Below, piece after piece: positions 16,334-24,285 of a stretch of 35,443 bases of DNA (its first letter is position 1; each line of letters opens with the position of its first letter). Origin of the DNA: Candidatus Ornithospirochaeta stercorigallinarum (lineage in GTDB: Bacteria; Spirochaetota; Spirochaetia; Sphaerochaetales; Sphaerochaetaceae). The notes beneath the pieces are model-generated. The model saw nothing but the letters and a program-made list of their open reading frames with translations. It had not been told where the DNA came from and ran no database searches. The stretch is from contig DVIF01000005.1 in NCBI GenBank assembly GCA_018711525.1, positions 1 to 35,443 of the forward strand, in the 5' to 3' direction. Position numbers and translations under genes: made by a program.

Positions 16334-17861
16334 TCTGAGCCTCCTCGGTATCAAGACCGGCCATCAGAACACCAAGGCTCTTCTTATTGGCCTCTCCATG
16401 ATGAAGCACCTTCTGGATCACACCTTTGTATATTACGGCGATCCTGTCAGAAAGGTTCATGATCTCATCAAGCTCTTCACTGATCAAAAGGATGCCGATA
16501 CCCTCTCTTCTCTTTTTCAACAGTTCTTCATGGATGAACTCCATGGCCCCCATATCGAGCCCCCTTGTAGGATAGACCGCGATAAGGAACTTCGGGGCGC
16601 GTGTTATCTCACGTGCGAGGATAACCTTCTGTATGTTTCCTCCGCTGAGCGCACCTGCTGCGGTATTCGTGCCGGGGCACCTGATATCGAAATCCGCCCT
16701 GAGCTTTTCAGCATTACTGTTGATCTCCTTCTTCTTAAGGAACCTGAGATGGGAGAACTTCTCATCATCACTGTCTTTGAGGATGAAGTTCTCCTTTATC
16801 TGGAACGCAGGAACTATTCCCTCGACGTTCCTCTCTTCTGGGATATAGCCCATGCCGCATCCGATTACATAATTCGGACTTTTGTTTGCAATATCCTCTC
16901 CGAAGAACTCTATCCTGCCCTTTTCAACCTTCCTCAGCCCGTTGATTGCCTCTGCAAGCTCCTTCTGTCCGTTTCCAGAGACCCCTGCAAGACCGACGAT
17001 CTCCCCTTCATGGATATCCAGATCAAGTCCGTTTACAGCGAAGAAACCCCTGTCTGAGCGGACAAAGAGATCTTTAATCGAAAGAGCGATGCCTCCATGC
17101 AGGTCCTCCTCCTTGTTCTCTGGAAGGACTATCTCATGGCCAGTCATCAGAGCTGCTATCTCACTAGGAGAATAATCGGCGGTATTGCCTGAGAACACCA
17201 CAGCACCATGCCTTAGGATCACGACCTTGTCACTGAGGGCTTTGACCTCATTAAGCTTATGGGAGATGAAGATGATTGAGATCTCGTTCTTCATCTTCTT
17301 TAAAAGTTCAATCAGCTCATCGGTCTCCTGAGGTGTGAGTGCGGATGTCGGCTCATCCAGGATGATGAACTTAGCTCCGAGACAGAGGGTCTTTACAAGC
17401 TCCACCCTCTGCTGCTCCCCAACCGAAAGCTGCCATATATATGCATCTGGGTTTACAGCAAGGCCATAGCGGGAGCTTATCTCCTCAACCCTGCTGCGTA
17501 CCATATCCAAATCCAGTTTAAAAGGTTTCCATGCCTTCTTATATCCAAGTGCGACATTCTCTGTCACCGTCATGTTCGGAACGAGCATATACTGCTGATG
17601 AACCATCCCAAGTCCCGCTTTGAAGGCATCTTCCGGACCGCGGAACCTCACTTCCTCATCGTTGATGAAAATACTTCCCTCATCCTGCTGGTAGATTCCC
17701 ATAAGGATGTTCATCAGAGTCGTCTTACCTGCACCATTTTCACCGACAAGGGCAAGAATCTCACCCCTACCGACACTCAGAGAAATATCGTCTGAGGCAA
17801 GAACGCCTGGAAAGCGCTTGGTTATATGCTCCATTCTCAGCGATTTGATATTATCTTCCAT
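16326..17861 (-). CDS. BMP-type ABC transporter ATPase (two nucleotide-binding domains)
   Basis: A 511-residue cytoplasmic ATPase with fused nucleotide-binding domains, related to RbsA/MglA and YufO. Domain 1 is complete: Walker A GENGAGKTT, signature LSVGEQQR, Walker B ILDEPTSAL. Domain 2 is degenerate: the Walker A position reads GVSGNGQK, the signature LSGGNIQK is intact, and the Walker B region reads VYPTRGLD, lacking the usual Asp-Glu. Such asymmetry is common in this family and implies one working ATP site. The ATG at 17,861 is chosen over upstream codons because AGGA lies close before it and the next residues match family N-termini. Confidence 0.92.
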   Translation of the reverse strand: MEDNIKSLRMEHITKRFPGVLASDDISLSVGRGEILALVGENGAGKTTLMNILMGIYQQDEGSIFINDEEVRFRGPEDAFKAGLGMVHQQYMLVPNMTVTENVALGYKKAWKPFKLDLDMVRSRVEEISSRYGLAVNPDAYIWQLSVGEQQRVELVKTLCLGAKFIILDEPTSALTPQETDELIELLKKMKNEISIIFISHKLNEVKALSDKVVILRHGAVVFSGNTADYSPSEIAALMTGHEIVLPENKEEDLHGGIALSIKDLFVRSDRGFFAVNGLDLDIHEGEIVGLAGVSGNGQKELAEAINGLRKVEKGRIEFFGEDIANKSPNYVIGCGMGYIPEERNVEGIVPAFQIKENFILKDSDDEKFSHLRFLKKKEINSNAEKLRADFDIRCPGTNTAAGALSGGNIQKVILAREITRAPKFLIAVYPTRGLDMGAMEFIHEELLKKRREGIGILLISEELDEIMNLSDRIAVIYKGVIQKVLHHGEANKKSLGVLMAGLDTEEAQND

Positions 17862-17871
17862 CTCTTTTCCT

Positions 17872-17911
17872 AAAAACAAGGGCATCAGTCCTTTTGGAGA
17901 AATGATGCCCT
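17872..17911 (-). terminator. Intra-operon stem-loop with T-run after the BMP binding-protein gene
   Basis: On the minus strand, stem AGGGCATCA/TGATGCCCT with a 15-nt loop is followed by TGTTTTTAGG, between the binding-protein stop and the ATPase start. It resembles a leaky intrinsic terminator that would lower expression of the membrane components relative to the binding protein. Confidence 0.65.
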
Positions 17912-17927
17912 GTCCTGCAAAAAACTT

Positions 17928-18947
17928 TTAAAGCTGAACGTCTGCCCAGTTTGAAATAACACCAGGGGCGGCCTTGAAAGATTCAAGAGCTGCATCAACC
18001 TTGGCTCTGATTTCATCTGTAACAAGGTTGCTGAGTGCCGGGTTGTAATCGAATACGAAACCATCGTTGTTGAAGTTCATAGGAATACATACACCGCCCT
18101 TTACTCCTTCATCAAGACTGTTGATAAGACCGACAACGACAGCTGTATAGTTGTATGCGGAGGCAGCTACGCACTTTGCCTGCCCCTCAGGAGTCTCAAG
18201 CTGTGCAAGATCCTGTCCAAGCCAGAGGACATCAGGATACTCTGCACAAGCTCTTAAAGCGCCAATCGCCTGCTGGGAAGCACCAGTGAGGACATCAGCT
18301 CCAGCGAGAATCTGAGTCGTTGCAAGTTCGCCTGAACGTACATAGTCTGAGAAGCTTCCAATGAATGCGACATTGAGGGTTGCATCAGGATTGACCTCCT
18401 TGACTCCGAGTACGAAACCTCTTGCATAACGTGCGGCATCACCACTGTCGACAGGTCCGACGAATCCGATATTGTTCTTCTTCGTCAGCATACCTGCAAG
18501 AAGGCCTGAAAGATATCCTGTCTCCTCGGACTCCGGCATATATGTGAATACGTTATCACCTACGATATCGCTTGAAGTTCCAAATGCAAATGATACATCA
18601 GGGAATTCGGCTGCAAGATCGGAGACCATGTTCTTGTACTGCGCACCATGGGCGATGATCAAATCGAAACCATCGGCGATATACTGCCTTGCGATTGATT
18701 CTGAATCCACGGTTGTCATTCTTTCGGAATATTCATAATGAATCTTTCCCGGGAGCTGCTCCATTGCACCAAGGATTCCTTCATGCATGGACTGGCACCA
18801 GCCTCTGTCATCGATAGTATTCTCGATTATGAGAGCGACCTTGTACTGTCCGTCATCAGAGCTCTCTGCGGCTTCCGCACTTCCTCCTGCGAAAACGAAT
18901 GAGCATGATACGAGCAGGACAACTAGAGCTAAAAATAGTTTCTTCAT
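17928..18947 (-). CDS. BMP-family (TmpC/PnrA-like) ABC substrate-binding protein
   Basis: A 339-residue extracytoplasmic binding protein of the basic membrane protein family; T. pallidum TmpC/PnrA of this family binds purine nucleosides. The signal peptide contains LVSC (Cys15, possible lipobox) and then FVFAGGSAEA. The mature protein shows ALIIENTIDDRGWCQSMHEG, comparable to the ligand-contacting IDD...G segment of the family, plus 'GFVGPVDSGDAARYARGFVLG'. The Trp-Cys there differs from PnrA's Ser-Phe, so a ligand other than purine nucleosides is possible. Start ATG at 18,947 has only a weak ribosome site; a strong GGAGG lies about 45 nt upstream within an inverted-repeat leader. Confidence 0.92.
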   Translation of the reverse strand: MKKLFLALVVLLVSCSFVFAGGSAEAAESSDDGQYKVALIIENTIDDRGWCQSMHEGILGAMEQLPGKIHYEYSERMTTVDSESIARQYIADGFDLIIAHGAQYKNMVSDLAAEFPDVSFAFGTSSDIVGDNVFTYMPESEETGYLSGLLAGMLTKKNNIGFVGPVDSGDAARYARGFVLGVKEVNPDATLNVAFIGSFSDYVRSGELATTQILAGADVLTGASQQAIGALRACAEYPDVLWLGQDLAQLETPEGQAKCVAASAYNYTAVVVGLINSLDEGVKGGVCIPMNFNNDGFVFDYNPALSNLVTDEIRAKVDAALESFKAAPGVISNWADVQL

Positions 18948-18961
18948 AAACCCTACGCAAG

Positions 18962-19034
18962 GAAAACAGGCCGTGTCTTCCCCGCTTCCTCCTTAATCTG
19001 AATTTAGACCTATTGTAGATATAGTCCTGTTTTC
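18962..19034 (-). repeat. Long-range inverted repeat in the BMP operon leader
   Basis: GAAAACAGG (minus-strand 19,034-19,026) and CCTGTTTTC (18,970-18,962) are perfect 9-nt inverted arms 55 nt apart, spanning most of the leader and enclosing a GGAGG. They could pair in RNA if transcription starts at or before 19,034. The predicted start near 19,028 would remove part of the first arm, so a DNA-level role is also possible. Confidence 0.4.
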
Positions 19035-19064
19035 ATTATGAGGAACAAGTTAACTTTGTGTCAA
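19035..19064 (-). promoter_or_regulatory. Promoter of the BMP importer operon
   Basis: On the minus strand, perfect TTGACA (19,059-19,064) and CATAAT (19,035-19,040) are separated by 18 nt. A 10-bp palindrome ACAATATTGT at 19,066-19,075 abuts the -35 and could be a regulator site. Confidence 0.65.
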
Positions 19065-19120
19065 AACAATATTGTCCTTAAGTAGACTAAAAAGATGTAA
19101 AAATTAAAGAAAATGCGTTT

Positions 19121-19747
19121 TCAGCTATTTCTCAAGGCTTTCGGCGACAGTACGATTACACCTGACTCAGATACCGCATCAGTGTCGATTGAACTCCCGT
19201 CAAGATACGAAACATGCTTAAAACATTTGACAAAGGGCTCAAGCGTACTGAGGACATCAAAACCAAAACCTTTCTCATCATTCCTGTAATGCATGGGTAC
19301 TGCAATCCTCGGGTTTATCTTTTCTATAATCTCTGCCGCAGTGCTTCCATCGATTGAGAAAAAGCCTCCTACGGGAACTAAAGCGACATCGAGACCTTTG
19401 AGCATCCCGATATCCTCAGGGCACTCTCCAAGGTCCCCGAAATGGGCTATCCTGGTCCTCCCATCGGAGATGATGAAGATTTTGTTCCGCCCTCTTTTTG
19501 CACCATGGGCATCATCGTGGAATGATTCAATGGTCTCTATGCTCAGCGGACTGAAAGAAGAGGCAAGAATCTCAACCCCATCCCTGAAGTTATGGTCTCC
19601 ATGGTCATGAGTACAGAGCACCATGCAGGCCTTCTCCCTCACAGGGGCAAGACCGTCCACACTTCCATCTTCGTATGGGTCAATCACCAAAGAATAATCG
19701 TTGCTTTCAATTTTGAAACAGGAATGACCTATCCATGTTATTTTCAT
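19121..19747 (-). CDS. MBL-fold metal-dependent hydrolase (UPF0173/UlaG-like)
   Basis: A 208-residue metallo-beta-lactamase-fold protein with HDHGDH at residues 47-52 (HxHxDH zinc motif), an early GHSCFKI strand, an Asp-Pro loop and a late 'PMHYRND' histidine. This is the layout of short UPF0173-like hydrolases, whose substrates are mostly unknown. The frame is open to 19,774, but ATG 19,747 has AGGAGGGG directly upstream. It lies upstream of the BMP operon in the same direction, but a strong promoter intervenes. Confidence 0.88.
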   Translation of the reverse strand: MKITWIGHSCFKIESNDYSLVIDPYEDGSVDGLAPVREKACMVLCTHDHGDHNFRDGVEILASSFSPLSIETIESFHDDAHGAKRGRNKIFIISDGRTRIAHFGDLGECPEDIGMLKGLDVALVPVGGFFSIDGSTAAEIIEKINPRIAVPMHYRNDEKGFGFDVLSTLEPFVKCFKHVSYLDGSSIDTDAVSESGVIVLSPKALRNS

Positions 19748-19846
19748 AAGTCCCCTCCTTTTTTCAGTATACACCTATATGTAATTATGATTATATTGAT
19801 TTTATATTTTGTTATAATAATAACATCACGTTTTATCAGTAACATA

Positions 19847-19875
19847 TTGACAATATTTTTCTTTTCCATTTAAAT
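19847..19875 (+). promoter_or_regulatory. Promoter of the amino acid importer operon
   Basis: TTGACA at 19,847-19,852 and TTAAAT at 19,870-19,875 are spaced by 17 nt in an A/T-rich divergent region, followed by the ribosome site TAGGAGG (19,891-19,897) and ATG at 19,903. Confidence 0.6.
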
Positions 19876-19902
19876 ACTCATCATGTAGCTTAGGAGGCTT
19901 AT

Positions 19903-20754
19903 ATGAGAAACAGGAAACTTATTGCTTTTGTATTGATCATGATAACCGCAGTAGCATTTGCATTCGCAGGTGGCTCAAAGGAGGAAGCAGCAAGCTCTTC
20001 AGGACGCCCTGTGCTTCGCGTCGCAATGGAATGCGGATATGCACCATATAACTGGACACAGCCGACAGACGCAAACGGAGCTGTTCCAATCGCAGATTCT
20101 CCGGACTATGCATACGGCTATGATGTAATGATGGCTAAACTCATTGCAGAGGAAATCGGATACGACCTTGAAATCGTACGCCTCGACTGGGACTCACTTG
20201 TACCTGCCGTACAGAGCGGAACAGTCGATTGTGCGATTGCAGGACAGTCGATAACATCCGACCGTCTTCAGATGGTCGACTTCACATCACCCTACTATTA
20301 TGCAACCGTGGTATGTCTTGCAAACAATGACAGCCCATATGCAAGTGCAAAGGGAGTAGCAGACCTGGAAGGGGCCACATGCACAAGCCAGCTTGGAACA
20401 ATCTGGTATGATGTATGTCTTCCTCAGATTCCGAATGCAAACATCCTCCCGGCACAGGACAGTGCACCTGCAATGCTTGTCGCCCTTAACAGCAGAAGAT
20501 GTGATATCGTATGCACCGACATGCCTACGGCACAGGCTGCACTCATGGTATACCCGGACATGACCCTTCTCGATTTCTCAACAGGGGATGACGACTTTGC
20601 GGTAAGTGAAGAGGAGATCAACATCGGCATCTCTGTAAGGAAGGGGAACACGGAACTTCTTGATGCCATGAATTCTGTCCTCTCCACCCTCACTGTCGAT
20701 GACTTCAACAGGATGATGGATGAGGCAATCCAAGTCCAGCCATTAAATCAGTAA
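19903..20754 (+). CDS. Polar amino acid ABC transporter substrate-binding protein (family 3)
   Basis: A 283-residue extracytoplasmic binding protein of the HisJ/GlnH type. The signal peptide ends in FAFAGGSKEE with no Cys, so signal peptidase I processing is likely. The mature N-terminus RVAMECGYAPYNWTQ, the GYDVMMAKLIAEEIGYDLE stretch and 'AGQSITSDRLQMVDFTSPYYY' are diagnostic for family 3 binding proteins; the Arg-x-x-x-Asp segment normally contacts the alpha-carboxylate of the ligand. It is first in a three-gene operon with permease and ATPase. The amino acid bound is not predictable here. Confidence 0.93.
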   Translation: MRNRKLIAFVLIMITAVAFAFAGGSKEEAASSSGRPVLRVAMECGYAPYNWTQPTDANGAVPIADSPDYAYGYDVMMAKLIAEEIGYDLEIVRLDWDSLVPAVQSGTVDCAIAGQSITSDRLQMVDFTSPYYYATVVCLANNDSPYASAKGVADLEGATCTSQLGTIWYDVCLPQIPNANILPAQDSAPAMLVALNSRRCDIVCTDMPTAQAALMVYPDMTLLDFSTGDDDFAVSEEEINIGISVRKGNTELLDAMNSVLSTLTVDDFNRMMDEAIQVQPLNQ

Positions 20755-20765
20755 TAGAGGAATAA

Positions 20766-21566
20766 ATGACACTTGCAGAAATGAATTTCTTTCAGAGGAT
20801 GCTCTACATCCTCTCACGTTACAGCGGCTCCCTTGTAAGGGGAGCTGCTACTACGATGGCCATCGCCCTCATCTGTACGGCACTGGGATGCGTCATCGGA
20901 TTCGCAGTCGGCCTTGTACAGACAATAGAGCCGCAGAAGAAAGACGGTGCATTCAAACGGGCAGTCTTGAAAGTCGTAAAAGTCATACTGAACATATATG
21001 TCGAAGTATTCAGAGGCACACCTATGATGCTTCAGGCGGCATTCATATACTATGGAGCAAGTTCACTATTCAACATCAACCTTGGAATGTGGACTGCGGC
21101 CATCATCATCGTCTCAGTGAACACAGGTGCATACATGGCGGAGACAGTAAGAGGAGGAATCCTTTCTGTCGACCCGGGACAGAAAGAAGGAGCCAGGGCA
21201 ATCGGACTCACACAGAGCCAGTCGATGCTTCTTGTAATACTGCCTCAGGCATTGAGGAACGTAATGCCTCAGATCGGCAACAACCTCATCATCAACATCA
21301 AGGATACATGCGTACTTTCAATCATCGGAACAGTAGAGCTTTTCTTCACGTTCAGAAGCATCTCAGGTGCACTCTATACATATTTCGAGGCGGCAACCAT
21401 CACGATGGCGATCTATTTCATCCTTACGTTCGCCTGTTCCAGGATACTCAGATGGGTCGAATCGAAGATGGACGGGCCTTCCAACTTCGATCTTGCAACA
21501 ACCGATATGCTCGCATTCACAAGCGGCATGACGAAGTATGATGAGAAGAAAGGAGGAACACACTGA
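20766..21566 (+). CDS. Polar amino acid ABC transporter permease
   Basis: A 266-residue inner-membrane permease of the His/Glu/Gln/Arg/opine family. The ATPase-docking loop reads [20 protein letters not shown] and is followed by '[14 protein letters not shown]'; about five helices are visible. A single permease gene implies a homodimer. It begins 11 bp after the binding-protein gene and its stop codon shares one base with the ATPase start. Confidence 0.93.
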   Translation: MTLAEMNFFQRMLYILSRYSGSLVRGAATTMAIALICTALGCVIGFAVGLVQTIEPQKKDGAFKRAVLKVVKVILNIYVEVFRGTPMMLQAAFIYYGASSLFNINLGMWTAAIIIVSVNTGAYMAETVRGGILSVDPGQKEGARAIGLTQSQSMLLVILPQALRNVMPQIGNNLIINIKDTCVLSIIGTVELFFTFRSISGALYTYFEAATITMAIYFILTFACSRILRWVESKMDGPSNFDLATTDMLAFTSGMTKYDEKKGGTH

Positions 21567-22303
21567 TGGAAGAGATCCTCAAAATAGAACATCTTGTAAA
21601 AGACTTCGGGACGAACAAAGTATTGAAAGACATCGATTTCTCCGTATTTAAGGGTGATGTAATCAGCATCATCGGTTCTTCCGGAAGCGGCAAGTCGACA
21701 CTGCTCAGATGCATAAACATGCTTGAAGACGCCACTGCGGGAAGCATCCTGTACCATGGCAAGGATATCCTCAAAGGTGGAGTCAACGAAGATGCATACA
21801 GGACGAAGGTAGGAATGGTATTCCAGTCTTTCAACCTCTTCAACAACTACACCGTACTCGAGAACTGCATCATCGGGCAGACTCATGCTCTGAAGAGAAA
21901 CAAAGCGGAAGCCAAGGAAAAAGCAATGACATACCTGAAGAAAGTGGGTATGGACCAGTATATAAATGCAAAACCACGTCAGCTATCAGGAGGACAGAAG
22001 CAGAGGGTTGCCATTGCAAGGGCTCTTGCAATGGATCCTGAAGTACTGCTCTTCGATGAACCTACATCCGCCCTGGATCCGGAGATGGTAGGAGAAGTAC
22101 TTGATGTAATGAGCAATCTTGCAAAGACGGGAATGACCATGCTTGTCGTAACACATGAGATGGCCTTTGCAAGAGACATATCTTCAAGGGTGATCTTCAT
22201 GTCGGATGGAAAGATTGAAGAAGAGGGTTCTCCGAAGGAAATCTTCTATAATCCGAGAAGCGAGAGGACAAAGGAATTCCTCTCAAGATTCACAAATGGT
22301 TGA
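21566..22303 (+). CDS. Polar amino acid ABC transporter ATPase (GlnQ/HisP type)
   Basis: A 245-residue ATPase with all motifs intact: Walker [11 protein letters not shown]-loop FQSFNLF, signature LSGGQKQR, Walker [15 protein letters not shown] and switch His in VVTHEM. It powers the importer formed with the preceding permease and binding protein. It ends the operon just before a strong hairpin shared with the convergent tryptophanase-like gene. Confidence 0.95.
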   Translation: MEEILKIEHLVKDFGTNKVLKDIDFSVFKGDVISIIGSSGSGKSTLLRCINMLEDATAGSILYHGKDILKGGVNEDAYRTKVGMVFQSFNLFNNYTVLENCIIGQTHALKRNKAEAKEKAMTYLKKVGMDQYINAKPRQLSGGQKQRVAIARALAMDPEVLLFDEPTSALDPEMVGEVLDVMSNLAKTGMTMLVVTHEMAFARDISSRVIFMSDGKIEEEGSPKEIFYNPRSERTKEFLSRFTNG

Positions 22304-22342
22304 TTCAAATAACTTTCTATTGATTATCGGATTATTCATGTA

Positions 22343-22375
22343 AAGAGCAGGAAGAGCCATACCCTTCCTGCTCTT
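22343..22375. terminator. Bidirectional hairpin terminator between convergent genes
   Basis: A perfect 12-bp stem AAGAGCAGGAAG/CTTCCTGCTCTT with a 9-nt loop separates the amino acid operon from the tryptophanase-like gene. On the minus strand TTTACATG follows; on the plus strand CTGTTC follows. Either transcript may end here. Confidence 0.75.
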
Positions 22376-22382
22376 CTGTTCA

Positions 22383-23828
22383 TCAAAGGCTATCACCGAA
22401 ATCTGCTTTAAACTTCTTTACAAGCTTATCCTGCCAATCTGATGTAGGCTCAAGACGACCGAAGAAGAATCTCAGGGAAGATGGTTCCTCTACGAATCTA
22501 AGTCCTCCTACGAGCTCTCTGTTATCATACAGCCACTTGATCCTATCCACTGCATATTTAACCTGAGAGAGTGTGAATACCCTTCTTGGCATTGCAAGGC
22601 GGAGAAGTTCAACAGAAGCAAGATGCTCACTTCCATCCTCCTCCCTCTGCTCGGAGATAGTACCTCTCTCCATTCCCCTTATGCCACCGGCAATATATAC
22701 AGCCGCTGCAAGCGCCCCGGCAGGATACTCCTCCTGCCTTACCTGAGGAATGAATTCAAGGGCATTTAGGTGGCAACCCAGCCCTCCTGCAGGAGTTACG
22801 ACGGGGACCCCGTTTTTAACAAGCTCATCTGTCATGTATTCAATGAAGAGCGGCCCTTGTGATATGACATCCATATCCATCGTCTCTTCTAGTCCGACAG
22901 CCATAGCCTCCATCTCTCTCACACTCATACCACCATAGGTGAGAAAACCTTCGAACATAGGTACAAGCTCACGCATCTTCAGATAAAGGTCCTTACGCTT
23001 CGTAGCAATTCCACCGCCACGGGCGAAACCAAGCTTGCGGGCAGAGAAGTATATGATATCCATCGCATCCGAAATCTCTTTCGTGATCTCTCTTATACTC
23101 TTATTCCTACAGCTTTCCTCCCTGGTCTTTATGAAATAGAGATTATCCTGCAAAAGGGAGGCGTCCATCACCGTAAGGATTCCGTTCTCTCTTGCAATAC
23201 GGGAGACTTCCTTTATGTTCTCAAGTGATAGCGGCTGACCTCCGATAAGGTTTGTTCCAGCCTCTAAACGGATGAATGGAATGTTCTTTCTCTCACGCTC
23301 TATAAGGGAGCATAGCTTATCCAGGTCGAAATTCCCTTTGAACGGATATTCGCTTGTGGTCTTCACACCTTCATCTATCACAAGCTCCTCCACCCTTCCT
23401 CCGAGCCTTGTGATATGCGCCTTGGTGGTTGTGAAATGATAGTTCATCGGGATGATCGTACCCTTCTTCACATATGTCATGGCGAGGATGTTCTCTGCAG
23501 CCCTACCCTGATGCGCAGGAAGGAAATAAGGTGTATCGAATATCTCTTTCAGTTTGTCGGTAAGACGGGTGAACGTGGCACTTCCGGCATAGCTGTCGTC
23601 AGCCACCATCATCGCAGCCAGCTGGTTATCACTCATCGCGTTGACACCGCTGTCAGTAAGCATATCGAGGAATATGTCCTTGTTTTTAAGGAGGAACGTG
23701 TTGTTTCCAGCCTCCTTTATCGCCTCTGCCCTTCTATCGACATCCACAAGATCGAGCTTCTGGACTATTTTGACCTTGTGAAGCTCCAATGGAATCTTCT
23801 CGCCTGAGTAGAACTTTATCTCTGCCAT
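22383..23828 (-). CDS. Tryptophanase-like PLP beta-eliminating lyase (divergent active site)
   Basis: A 481-residue PLP enzyme of the tryptophanase/tyrosine phenol-lyase family, which splits aromatic amino acids to pyruvate, ammonia and indole or phenol. Conserved features are Tyr80 (DDSYAGS), the HQGR motif (106-109), Asn193 before GGQP, Asp222, and the PLP Lys265. Two usually invariant positions differ: the Arg three residues after the cofactor Asp is Leu225, and the Lys before the Schiff-base Lys is Arg264 (SARKL instead of S-A/G-KKD). The reaction may thus differ from indole formation. The ribosome site AGAGG precedes the ATG. The gene converges on an amino acid importer operon, and repeated ATGCA motifs lie upstream. 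Confidence 0.85.
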   Translation of the reverse strand: MAEIKFYSGEKIPLELHKVKIVQKLDLVDVDRRAEAIKEAGNNTFLLKNKDIFLDMLTDSGVNAMSDNQLAAMMVADDSYAGSATFTRLTDKLKEIFDTPYFLPAHQGRAAENILAMTYVKKGTIIPMNYHFTTTKAHITRLGGRVEELVIDEGVKTTSEYPFKGNFDLDKLCSLIERERKNIPFIRLEAGTNLIGGQPLSLENIKEVSRIARENGILTVMDASLLQDNLYFIKTREESCRNKSIREITKEISDAMDIIYFSARKLGFARGGGIATKRKDLYLKMRELVPMFEGFLTYGGMSVREMEAMAVGLEETMDMDVISQGPLFIEYMTDELVKNGVPVVTPAGGLGCHLNALEFIPQVRQEEYPAGALAAAVYIAGGIRGMERGTISEQREEDGSEHLASVELLRLAMPRRVFTLSQVKYAVDRIKWLYDNRELVGGLRFVEEPSSLRFFFGRLEPTSDWQDKLVKKFKADFGDSL

Positions 23829-23877
23829 GGGGAACCTCTTTTTTTATATGGAATAAAAAGATTTTCCCATGTTAAGA

Positions 23878-23932
23878 ATGCAAATTCAAGTAAAATATGC
23901 AAAATTATGCATATTTATTTAAATATTATGCA
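23878..23932. repeat. Helically phased ATGCA repeats upstream of the tryptophanase-like gene
   Basis: ATGCA occurs at 23,878, 23,897, 23,907 and 23,928, spaced 19, 10 and 21 bp, close to whole helical turns. Within the cluster, AAATATGCA-N6-TGCATATTT (23,893-23,916) is a perfect 24-bp inverted repeat. It fills the gap between the antitoxin-like gene and the lyase start and is a likely regulator binding region. Confidence 0.5.
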
Positions 23933-23933
23933 A

Positions 23934-24200
23934 TCATATTGGATTGTTCTCAAGTTTCAGGTCTTCAAGGAGGGCCTCATTGAGCCTGTTTATCTCTTCC
24001 AGCTCCTCTGGAGGGCCGTCCCAATCAATCAACTCCTGGTCATTTATCTCATACTCTCTTGAATAAGGGATGACCACATATTTAGGAACGCTGTCCTTAT
24101 AGATTACGGCAACACCGTCCTCATCTACAGCATCAAATATCTTGCGATGGTCGTTTTCCACTTCACTGATGTTGAAAATGTCTTTTAATTCTACCTTCAT
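23934..24200 (-). CDS. Phd/YefM-like antitoxin, no partner toxin visible
   Basis: An 88-residue acidic protein whose N-terminal 50 residues follow the Phd/YefM pattern (FNISEVENDHRKIFDAVDED, then AVIYKDSVPKYVVIP): a short helix, a 'set element aside' region and a beta hairpin used for DNA binding. The C-terminal half is Glu/Leu-rich and probably disordered until bound to a partner. No small toxin gene lies on either side. A TATAAT box six bases before the ATG and a 14-bp palindrome next to it suggest autoregulated, nearly leaderless expression. Confidence 0.7.
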   Translation of the reverse strand: MKVELKDIFNISEVENDHRKIFDAVDEDGVAVIYKDSVPKYVVIPYSREYEINDQELIDWDGPPEELEEINRLNEALLEDLKLENNPI

Positions 24201-24206
24201 GGAATG

Positions 24207-24230
24207 ATTATAACATACGCAGCACTGCGT
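24207..24230 (-). promoter_or_regulatory. Promoter -10 plus palindromic operator of the antitoxin-like gene
   Basis: On the minus strand, TATAAT (24,207-24,212) lies six bases before the ATG. The perfect inverted repeat ACGCAG-CA-CTGCGT (24,217-24,230) covers the spacer, where a bound autorepressor would block polymerase. No convincing -35 is seen (CCTCAA at 17 nt). Confidence 0.55.
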
Positions 24231-24236
24231 TGAGGC

Positions 24237-24265
24237 AAAAATTATGGAGGTAGTCGCCTACCTCC
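24237..24265 (-). terminator. Intrinsic terminator of the DUF3798 ABC operon
   Basis: On the minus strand, stem GGAGGTAG/CTACCTCC is closed by a GCGA (GNRA) tetraloop and followed by ATAATTTTTG. It sits about 20 bp after the last gene of the operon. Confidence 0.8.
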
Positions 24266-24285
24266 GGTAAAAAAGATACATGCAA

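Noticed and set aside
18948-19034. A known riboswitch (purine, TPP, cobalamin, SAM, FMN, ZTP, fluoride) in the BMP leader.
   Set aside because: None of the conserved core sequences of these classes that I can recall is present; kept only as an unassigned structured leader.
24239-24270. GGAGGTAG hairpin as a ribosome site or regulatory element of the antitoxin-like gene.
   Set aside because: It lies upstream of that gene's -10 box, and its GNRA-capped stem plus T-run is a standard terminator for the preceding ABC operon.
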